The position numbers and the translations under genes were made by a program. Under the pieces are notes generated by a model. It saw only the letters and a list, made by a program, of their open reading frames with translations, was not told the origin of the DNA and made no database searches. Below, in pieces: positions 52,204 to 58,218 of a stretch of 58,218 nucleotides of DNA (positions are counted from its first letter, which is position 1; every line of letters begins with the position of its first letter). Location of the stretch: assembly GCA_910578825.1 (NCBI GenBank), contig CAJTSB010000020.1, positions 1 to 58,218 on the forward strand. The letters are read 5' to 3'. This DNA comes from an uncultured Lachnospiraceae bacterium. GTDB lineage: Bacteria; Bacillota; Clostridia; Lachnospirales; Lachnospiraceae.

Positions 52204-52557
52204 ACATAACCATCACCGCCATAAAAAACTGCGAATGTATCATATAACTCAATCGTAACTTTACTTTCTGTTTGGCTTTCTTTTGCTTCCTAACAGTTTA
52301 ATAAAGTCATGAAACATAGAGGTATCCACTGGCTCAAACATGATCCATTTCCTATATAAATTTCGACCTTTCTTTGTAATCTTTTCGGGCACATTGTATT
52401 TCAATCTGAGTTGATTATATCACTTCCATTCTCAATTTATAACAATAAAAACACACGATTATGGTATTAGGAGAACGGATATTTACATTTTATTTTTGCC
52501 TCACAATAGACAAAACATATCCCAGCTTATTACCTAAACTGCCATGTAAAATACATT
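52204..52557. other. Gene-poor stretch
   Basis: No intact gene is seen. On the minus strand a 43-codon open stretch (52261-52392: VPEKITKKGRNLYRKW...FHDFIKLLG) reads like a protein C-terminus, but it has no recognisable start or family. Otherwise AT-rich sequence. Confidence 0.5.
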
Positions 52558-53361
52558 CTATTTCTCTACTACCACTGATTCTCCACAGGACAAATCCCCA
52601 TTCAGCCATTGCCATTTCTCATGTAGTGCAATTTTCCCATTTTCCATGATGTGCGGAATACTGTGACACTTTCCAATCCTTACCAGCCTGTCTCTATTCA
52701 TATGCTGATAATGAAAATCTAACTCTCCATTCCCATCTACAGTGCCAATCATGTGTCCCTTTAACACATCCCCACCACTATACTCTGCCCAGAACAAATT
52801 ATTCTTTTGAAAATAATAAAATATTGTTTCTTCATCCACTTCTCCATTTTCTGTATTACTTTGAGGGATAAAAATCTTATCATTATAATTTATTCTGTCC
52901 CACTGCCTATCAACCTGTTTTTCCATTTCATCATATATCAGAATATCACCATTATCTGCTGAAATCCTACAGGTTTTCTTCTCTTTATAGCCACGTTTCA
53001 AATACATCTCTTTCGCTGCCAATGAGGAATCTATATGAACATGCGTGAACTGTTCTGCAATTTTGTCCTCTGCAAAATCCATAAGCTGACTGCCATGTCC
53101 ACGAGATTGATATTCCGGCAAAACAAACAGGCGGTATACTGCATTCCCTTTAATTGTCACAGTCCCTACCATGTTTCCATCTTCTTCTAACAACCATACA
53201 ATTCCGTCTTCAATATCTGATAAAACAGATTCCCTGCTGTGATGTCCCAAGAAAAATTCAACCACACCCTCCGCATAATAATGGGAATATATCTCCGCTA
53301 TGGTTTCATGGGTAATCTGTAAAACAAGTTCTAAATCTAATATTTCTGCAAGTCGTATCAT
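52558..53361 (-). CDS. GNAT acetyltransferase fused to an N-acetylglutamate-synthase-like beta domain
   Basis: 267 aa, starting MIRLAEILDLELVLQ after GGAGAGGA. Residues 1-145 are a GNAT domain (HETIAEIYSHYY, NAVYRLFVLPEYQSRGHGSQLMDFAEDKI, SSLAAKEMYLKRGYKEK). Residues 155-267 match the small protein often annotated 'n-acetylglutamate synthase' in Firmicutes: INYNDKIFIPQSNTENGEVDEETIFYYFQ...WAEYSGGDVLKGHMIGTVDGNGELDFHYQHMN...ALHEKWQW. That annotation is not biochemically supported. The combined substrate is unknown. Confidence 0.85.
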   Translation of the reverse strand: MIRLAEILDLELVLQITHETIAEIYSHYYAEGVVEFFLGHHSRESVLSDIEDGIVWLLEEDGNMVGTVTIKGNAVYRLFVLPEYQSRGHGSQLMDFAEDKIAEQFTHVHIDSSLAAKEMYLKRGYKEKKTCRISADNGDILIYDEMEKQVDRQWDRINYNDKIFIPQSNTENGEVDEETIFYYFQKNNLFWAEYSGGDVLKGHMIGTVDGNGELDFHYQHMNRDRLVRIGKCHSIPHIMENGKIALHEKWQWLNGDLSCGESVVVEK

Positions 53362-53561
53362 CTGTCCTCTCCAATCTGTAACCATTTACCAACTGTCAGA
53401 TAAAATCTGGCAAAAGACGGTGTGGTATCATCAACATGTCCGTAGTCATTTATAATTCATCTTTCATGATTTATCTTTTTGCGGGGAAATAAAGTATCGT
53501 ATACTTTTGTATCGCTGTCCAGCCACCCGTCCATCATCTGAGCAGAATGTCTGAACGGCGC

Positions 53562-54092
53562 TCAGTCCCGTCTGCTTATAGGGCCGGATGTAAGTTGTTG
53601 TAGTTCTGTTATATTAAGCATATTTTGCATTTTATCAAATTCCTGTATCAATTTTTCTCCCACTACAATAATTTCTTTTTTCCACGGATGTCCATACAAA
53701 CCGATTGACCAGTCAAACGATACAAAAAAATGATAATCTCCATTTGGATAATAACTTGGAAAATATACATTACAGTTTCGCTCTATATCATAAAACCAAT
53801 AGTCTAATGGTATTTCCTCACATGGATTATAGATAAAACAATCATGCCGCCAATCCAGTGCATACATATCTTCGGCATTTACTTTACAAAAAATGGAATT
53901 AATAATTTTCTCCTGTTCTTCCGTGAAAACGCCATTCAAATGATATTTCTTTTGGGACATCGGCAATAATATCCATGGCTTTGGATAAGCTTTATAAGAG
54001 GGATAAAAGTGGAAATCATCGTATATCTTATCCCAAATATCGTCGTATTTATTGCGTTCTAATCCCGGAGCCGGAACCGGTATTATTTTCAT
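53562..54092 (-). CDS. DUF2716 domain protein
   Basis: 176 aa, starting MKIIPVPAPGLERNKYDDIW with GGAGGA 7 nt upstream. The sequence matches the DUF2716 pattern: YDDIWDKIYDDFHFYPS, PWILLPMSQKKYHLNG, AEDMYALDWRHDCFIYNP and VYFPSYYPNGDYHFFVSFDWSIGLYGHPWKKEIIVVGEKLI. It is soluble, rich in Tyr, Trp and Asp. The function is not established; such proteins occur in Firmicutes accessory regions, where some small orphan proteins act as immunity factors (inference only). Confidence 0.85.
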   Translation of the reverse strand: MKIIPVPAPGLERNKYDDIWDKIYDDFHFYPSYKAYPKPWILLPMSQKKYHLNGVFTEEQEKIINSIFCKVNAEDMYALDWRHDCFIYNPCEEIPLDYWFYDIERNCNVYFPSYYPNGDYHFFVSFDWSIGLYGHPWKKEIIVVGEKLIQEFDKMQNMLNITELQQLTSGPISRRD

Positions 54093-54291
54093 GTCCAATT
54101 CCTCCAAAGAGTATGTGTTTCGGTAAATTTCCTATTTACTAGCAGGTATTAACTATATCACATTTCCGCATGACAATCCATTTTTAAATAGTAACTTTCA
54201 GTCACAGACAAGAATACCGCAATCATTATTTGCGTTCAATATCCCCTAAAGCGTAACAATACTTTTTTCCACCTTGCCTACAATTAGGAAT

Positions 54292-55350
54292 TTATTTTGT
54301 GTCTTGAATTAACCGATAGGCTTCTTTTGCATAACCAGCATTTTCGAGAAACAAATTAGGAAGTTCCTCTATTCTGTCAACATCATTACAACAATACTGC
54401 ACAACGTATGTAACAATCGTTTCGATATTTTTCCCACATTTGTCAAACAATTCCGCAGACTTTATCCAATTCTCCTGCTTATATTCCTGCCCTAATTCAT
54501 GGACAATCTCTGCAAGCCTGTCATAATTTGCATAGTATGGTATATCAGGTTCTTTTACTCCCATAATCTGATTTGGCACTTTAGGTACTTTCCCCATATA
54601 TTCAGTAATAGAAATAAGAGCTTTTCTATAATCCTCTTCTGAAAATTTCTTCTTCCATTTCGGAAGTTCTCTTGCAATTTTTTCGTAGGCAGAAATTCCG
54701 AGAATATAAGGTTTTTCTCTAAACTGTCTTTCCGCTTTTTTCAACAGGCAATTACGGCTAAGTGTGTATTTATCGGGCAGATTGTCGCCTAACCGAATTT
54801 TTATAAATCCGTTTTTATCGCCCACTCCGTTTTTCTCAATGTTCCAAGCCAGTTCTAAATCACTAATGGCCAGTTCTATCATATCCTCCCGGTCGCAATC
54901 ATATATCAAAACACAATCCTTTTCTTCATCATATCCAGTCATCATAACATAATGTATAGGTATATGTTCAACATAGTACATTTTCAGATAAGGCAAATAA
55001 AACATATCCAACGGCCCCAAAACAACAGGAAAACCTTCATCAATTTCTTTTTTGATAGATTTTTTGGCATATTCTACAGTTGTTCCCCCAATAATTTTAT
55101 AATCAAACCCTAATTCATCTTTTAAATTTTCGTATACTGTTTTTGGTCTTGCGTCATTTGCGCTGAACATATATGGCTTTTCACTATTATTCATTTTAAT
55201 AAAAATGGTTTCACCAAAACTTCCCAATGCAAGAAGAAACCCCTCCGGAATAGATTGATTTGTTCTTGTTGCATATAAATCCTCAATTCCACTACACATA
55301 CAGCATCCACTTGAAAGATGATGTTTTATCTCTATATTTTTTCTTGACAT
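54292..55350 (-). CDS. BtrH N-terminal domain protein (cysteine-protease-like fold)
   Basis: 352 aa, starting MSRKNIEIKHHLSSGCCMCSGIEDLY after GGAGG. The N-terminal 190 residues match the BtrH_N family: Cys near residue 17-19, then VEHIPIHYVMMTGYDEEKDCVLIYDCDRED with His and Asp of a papain-like triad. The C-terminal half (DUF4872-like, about 190-350) is helical. BtrH transfers an acyl chain from a carrier protein in butirosin synthesis. No carrier protein or synthase is present here, so the role is unknown. It shares strand and spacing with the upstream MBL hydrolase gene (56 nt gap). Confidence 0.85.
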   Translation of the reverse strand: MSRKNIEIKHHLSSGCCMCSGIEDLYATRTNQSIPEGFLLALGSFGETIFIKMNNSEKPYMFSANDARPKTVYENLKDELGFDYKIIGGTTVEYAKKSIKKEIDEGFPVVLGPLDMFYLPYLKMYYVEHIPIHYVMMTGYDEEKDCVLIYDCDREDMIELAISDLELAWNIEKNGVGDKNGFIKIRLGDNLPDKYTLSRNCLLKKAERQFREKPYILGISAYEKIARELPKWKKKFSEEDYRKALISITEYMGKVPKVPNQIMGVKEPDIPYYANYDRLAEIVHELGQEYKQENWIKSAELFDKCGKNIETIVTYVVQYCCNDVDRIEELPNLFLENAGYAKEAYRLIQDTK

Positions 55351-55406
55351 TCTTTCCTCCAAATACCAATATTACACTCCCTGCAACTTCCCGACAAATT
55401 TGGAAG

Positions 55407-56126
55407 TTAGTGAATCGGTAACAATTCCATATTTTTTGCTCGTTTTAGATTTATTTTAAGATCGTCATATCCAAACGGCTTGCCATGTCCCGGATATATT
55501 AGATTTGGTCTAAGCGCAATGATTGTTTCCCAAGATTTCAGAAAAGCCGTTTTCTCCTCCGCCCAAATGGTGATTCTGTGTAAACTTGGCAAGCCGTTCA
55601 TAGCAGCATCGCCACAGAATAGAGAACCATCATTTAGTAAAAGAGATATGGAATCCGCAGTGTGACCGGGAGTATCAATGATTTTTCCTTGCAGTAAACG
55701 TTCCATTTGCTTACGGTTTTGTTCAGTCACCTGAATACATCTACATTGATATTCTTGCTTTATTGGGGGAAACAAATGCTTGCCCTTGCCAACGAACTTC
55801 ATTAAGAAACAAAAGAACAAGGCAATCTTAGTTGTGCAACCGCCACAAAAAGAGTTTTGCCCTCTATATAACCTTTCTAACGCTTTGTCACTCATAACGA
55901 TTTGAACATCAAGGCATTCCGAGAGTATTTCATTCAGATAACCTGCATGGTCATCGTGAGCGTGTGTCAAAAAAATATATCGTATCTGTTGAGGGGCTAT
56001 TTGCATCTTTGCCAGTTGTTTTTTGAAATGTGCAAATCCGCTTTCATACCCTGTATCTATCAGTACATAACCCTTATCAATAGGATATATCCAATTATTT
56101 ACTATCCTGCTTCCTGCATTGAGCAT
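55407..56126 (-). CDS. MBL-fold metallo-hydrolase
   Basis: 239 aa. Metal ligands are HAHDDH (THAHDDHAGY, about residues 54-59), His in DTPGHTADSISL, Asp in GSLFCGDAAM and His in LIYPGHGKPFG. This is the binuclear zinc hydrolase superfamily. A Cys-rich insert (SFCGGCTTKIALFFCFL, about 92-108) precedes a hydrophobic stretch. The substrate is unknown; glyoxalase II-like, lactonase or other roles are possible. The ribosome site is weak (AGAGAGA). It probably forms a pair with the BtrH-like gene. Confidence 0.88.
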   Translation of the reverse strand: MLNAGSRIVNNWIYPIDKGYVLIDTGYESGFAHFKKQLAKMQIAPQQIRYIFLTHAHDDHAGYLNEILSECLDVQIVMSDKALERLYRGQNSFCGGCTTKIALFFCFLMKFVGKGKHLFPPIKQEYQCRCIQVTEQNRKQMERLLQGKIIDTPGHTADSISLLLNDGSLFCGDAAMNGLPSLHRITIWAEEKTAFLKSWETIIALRPNLIYPGHGKPFGYDDLKINLKRAKNMELLPIH

Positions 56127-56686
56127 AGATGTTCTCTCTTTTCATTCATTTTTATCGGCGTCAACTTCCGATTTGTTCATTTGATTATAGCACTTTCATT
56201 CCTTATTTACCACTAAAAGATAAGAACCTGGCAAATGTCACGCCCTACATTTTTTATCGTTTCAACAATTTTCTATTTTGTATTTCTGCCCTTTCAAATT
56301 GTTCTGTTTCTCATACAAATTATTGCACTCCATGACTTCCTTAGACTGCACCATTTTGTTGGTTTCCTGCTGTAACTTTTTTTGCTGTTTCTCCAATTTT
56401 CATTTCCGGATAACAGTTTTTCCTTATCCTCTGTCAGTGTTACAGTCTGCTCTTTTAGCAAATGATTTGTTACCACTATCTGCTATTGACAAGCGTTCTC
56501 GGAAAATAATTTGCCACGCTTTAGAGAGCCTTCGTGACATCAGAATTTTCTTGTGGTATAGTGGACTTCCACTTTTAAGAAAAGAATTGTTAGAACCGTC
56601 AATATTAGGACATATTCTTACTGATAATCCGGCTTTACAGAATTACCAGACCACAGAGGGCGAAATTCCTCTGTATTAAAAAAGCC

Positions 56687-56700
56687 GGTATCATGATACC
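56687..56700. repeat. 14-bp perfect palindrome
   Basis: GGTATCATGATACC is self-complementary without mismatch. It lies just after an A/T-rich stretch in the decayed region. It may be a regulator site, a recombination site or a chance remnant. Confidence 0.5.
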
Positions 56701-56756
56701 CACCTAAAATCCATAATTCCTCAAATAATTAGATCCAGCAGGCATAAAACAATCCC

Positions 56757-56791
56757 GTAAACGCCCATTTTATCAGCGTTTCCGGGATTGC
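56757..56791 (-). terminator. Hairpin in the decayed region
   Basis: The arms AATCCCGTAAACGC and GCGTTTCCGGGATT pair with one mismatch around an 11-nt loop. On the minus strand TTGTTTTAT follows. It may be a terminator left by a lost minus-strand gene. Confidence 0.5.
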
Positions 56792-56942
56792 ATCTGTTAT
56801 TCGAACTCGGATCCTTCTTTGTTCTTCCTAACTGTTTCCGTTTAATTTTCATGCAAATATACACCTGTTTTTACTTCAAATACATCATTTACTATGGCTT
56901 GCTGATTTTCTGTTGCCAAAATGTTGCCACGCATTTATTATA

Positions 56943-57150
56943 GCTAATCCCGTCAATTTAGCAACCCATTTTTAAAATGTTACGCAGTAAAAGCCATTTT
57001 TGAAAATAAAGGTATAAAATACCCTCCACGTCATGCTCATATCTTAAATGCCATGTAAAATAAGGTATTTCTAAAGGCTAACGCGTAACAAATGCAAAAC
57101 ACATTTTCTCTTTGAACCCTCTTATTACTTGGTGCTAGCACCATGTTTAT
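56943..57150. repeat. Diverged ~210-bp repeat, copy A
   Basis: It shares with 57665-57880 an ordered set of blocks: ATGTTACGCAGTAAAA, AAGGTATAAAATA, a CTAA..GTAACAA block, and GCTA(G/A)CACCATG near the end. The inner part runs from TGTTACGC (56978) to GCGTAACA (57083-57090), a 113-bp unit with inverted ends. GGTGCTAGCACC (57131-57142) is a perfect palindrome. It follows the small gene at 57191 on the minus strand. Confidence 0.65.
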
Positions 57151-57190
57151 ACCATCAACAAGAATAATCGTTTCTGCAATAACAAAAATG

Positions 57191-57652
57191 TTAGTCCCAC
57201 CAGCAATAATAAACAGACTGCTCCTCATGGGATAACTCTGTAATTGAAATCAACTCCCCACTATCCCCAATAAGAAAAGTTGGTTGCGAAAAGTCTATTT
57301 CCTCTCCAATATCATCTGGAAATATATCTTTTGGTTCATTAAAAATTTGCTTTACTTCGTCAAGCGATAATTTACTGAAAACTATCAAAGTATCAGCGGT
57401 TATAACCATATCTTTATCTTCCAATCCATATACCTGTACAAAAATTTTTGCAGTTTTGTCTTTTCTGATTAACTTTTCAATCAGAACAACATATTCACGT
57501 TTTCCTTCAAGACATTCACAACAGAAGTCTGTAAAATCATCTGTTGGATTCAAATAGTCCTTATATGAAATCCAATAATTATTTGTATAATCTCTGTTCA
57601 TTCTATCCGTTTTTAGCAATGTTAAAATCGTATTCTTCTGTTGATTATTCAT
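57191..57652 (-). CDS. Hypothetical acidic protein, orphan
   Basis: 153 aa, starting MNNQQKNTILTLLKTDR after AAGGGGG; the upstream in-frame ATG is not supported. It is an acidic, soluble protein without signal peptide or TM, with alternating strands and helices. The N-terminus is NYWISYKDYLNPTDDFTDFCCECLEG. The middle is VYGLEDKDMVITADTLIVFSKLSLDEVKQIFNE. It ends in PDDIGEEIDFSQPTFLIGDSGELISITELSHEEQSVYYCWWD. The family is not recognised; size, acidity and the Trp-rich end fit toxin-immunity-type proteins, which is speculation. It is flanked by the two diverged repeats. Confidence 0.7.
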   Translation of the reverse strand: MNNQQKNTILTLLKTDRMNRDYTNNYWISYKDYLNPTDDFTDFCCECLEGKREYVVLIEKLIRKDKTAKIFVQVYGLEDKDMVITADTLIVFSKLSLDEVKQIFNEPKDIFPDDIGEEIDFSQPTFLIGDSGELISITELSHEEQSVYYCWWD

Positions 57653-58218
57653 ACTGCCCCCTTTGCAAATCCCCGTAATTAGCAAATTATTTTTCAAATG
57701 TTACGCAGTAAAAACCCATTTTTAAGGGTAAAGGTATAAAATATCGTTTTGCATTTATTTATGTCCATAAGACCTTACAAAATCAGGCTTTCAAAAGGAC
57801 TAAAGTGTAACAACTCATTCTCTAATTCTCATTTTCCCCTTAACAGCTTTCCATACATGGGGCTAACACCATGTAAAAAACATAGATAAGAAGAATATCA
57901 ATTCGTTATTTCCACCACTCTATCAGCAGCGCAGAGTTTTCCACTTTGCAAGGGCAACATCTGTTATATCTCTTTAGCAATAAACTCCGAAATATTCCTT
58001 GATTAACTCTGACATTTATAATTGCTTTTTTTGATTCATCCTCTACATTTAAAATATAACTATTATATCTAAGTTACCTTTTTATTTAATTATTTCTTAA
58101 CCCATCAATAAAATATTTTTGACTTTTCAGTAGTCCCCTTATTTTCCCAACAAATTTCAAGCTATATATACGATTTTTTGCTCAATTTCAGAAAATTCTG
58201 CCTAATCAACATTTATAT
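57653..58218. other. Gene-free AT-rich end of the window
   Basis: It holds repeat copy B and then about 340 bp of AT-rich DNA to the window edge. No open reading frame with a ribosome site is seen on either strand. Confidence 0.6.
57665..57880. repeat. Diverged ~210-bp repeat, copy B
   Basis: It is the partner of the copy at 56943. The inner unit runs from TGTTACGC (57699-57706) to GTGTAACA (57805-57812), 114 bp with inverted TGTTAC ends. It ends about 13 nt before the ribosome site of the 153-aa gene on the minus strand, so it may also hold that gene's promoter. Confidence 0.65.

Larger units (their letters stand above)
56127..57190. other. Gene-poor, decayed stretch
   Basis: About 1 kb without an intact gene. 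The minus strand at about 56268-56490 gives a coiled-coil-like reading (QTVTLTEDKEKLLSGNE, then after a frame change KLEKQQKKLQQETNKMVQSK), like the tail of a mobilisation or filament protein. The minus strand near 56930 (AWQHFGNRKSAS) is reminiscent of integrase ends, but too short to claim. It also holds the palindrome at 56687, a hairpin at 56757 and the first copy of the large repeat. Confidence 0.5.

Noticed and set aside
52261..52392. 43-codon minus-strand frame
   Set aside because: It looks like a protein C-terminus but lacks a start, ribosome site and family; it is mentioned only as a possible fragment.
53386..53561. Minus-strand reading with FCSDDGRVAGQRYKSIRYF in the gap before the GNAT fusion
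   Set aside because: Too short, no start and no family; probably non-coding.
56278..56679. 133-codon plus-strand frame
   Set aside because: No ribosome site, Phe/Cys-rich first half that mirrors a coiled-coil-like minus-strand reading. The second half is more natural but unrecognised, so it was not called as a gene.
56790..56850. GTTCGAAT reminiscent of a tRNA T-loop on the minus strand
   Set aside because: No flanking stems, anticodon arm or acceptor could be formed.
56850..56945. Short reading AWQHFGNRKSAS resembling an integrase C-terminus
   Set aside because: Only about a dozen codons before a stop; no catalytic residues, so a tyrosine recombinase cannot be claimed.
57037..57228. 63-codon minus-strand frame
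   Set aside because: It overlaps the end of the 153-aa gene and runs through the repeat; no support for translation.

Overview
The window looks like chromosomal DNA from a gut-type Lachnospiraceae (Clostridia) bacterium. The evidence is AGGAGG-type ribosome binding sites, low-to-moderate GC, an FMN riboswitch, Na+/drug MATE pumps, BlaI/M56 regulation, large secreted proteins with lysine-rich C-terminal modules, and FtsX-type ABC exporters with two-component systems. The assignment rests on protein style and gene content. No rRNA, tRNA or CRISPR array was seen. Most genes are on the minus strand.

Layout. 0-0.4 kb: a minus-strand FMN riboswitch with terminator, whose target gene lies left of the window. 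0.4-8.6 kb: a very large secreted GH43 glycosidase-like protein, a DUF362 ferredoxin-like protein, a nitroreductase and a MATE pump. 8.6-16.4 kb: a Dabb protein, response regulator and histidine kinase, then two paralogous FtsX permeases flanking one ATPase; each transporter transcription unit starts with the same 11-bp-period operator. 16.6-20.3 kb: a 79-aa charged protein, a ferritin-like protein and a secreted fibronectin-type protein. 20.4-24.8 kb: sulfur assimilation (MetY, CysK) next to a LysR regulator coupled to a PfkB sugar kinase. 25-28.4 kb: a hypothetical protein, a FokI-like nuclease without a visible methyltransferase, and a GntR regulator. 28.6-33.6 kb: a BlaI repressor, an M56 metalloprotease joined in frame to an FtsX permease, and its ATPase. 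33.8-37.7 kb: Fpg glycosylase, DUF1905, a radical SAM SPL-like protein, an MGMT-like protein, TetR and GNAT. 37.9-41 kb: a secreted M26-like zinc protease. 41-43.8 kb: a MATE pump divergent from a Crp-family regulator, and a methyltransferase. 43.9-49.1 kb: a response regulator and kinase, then VTC-type polyphosphate polymerase, DUF4956 and CotH kinase, with both transcription units sharing a CTTAG direct-repeat operator. 49.1-51.2 kb: an alpha/beta hydrolase divergent from a LysR regulator.

From about 51.2 kb to the end the DNA is accessory in character. It has a 5'-truncated GNAT, a frameshifted condensation-fold remnant, a GNAT fusion, a DUF2716 protein, a BtrH-like protein, an MBL hydrolase, about 1 kb of decayed sequence, and a small orphan gene bracketed by two diverged repeats of about 210 bp carrying TGTTAC ends.

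The most interesting systems are: (1) the BlaI / M56-protease-permease / ATPase unit, where protease and permease form one open reading frame that also carries an internal ribosome binding site; (2) the two-component-controlled polyphosphate polymerase-DUF4956-CotH unit; (3) the twin-permease exporter with duplicated response-regulator operators; and (4) the solitary nuclease whose D-x16-D-x-K spacing matches FokI.
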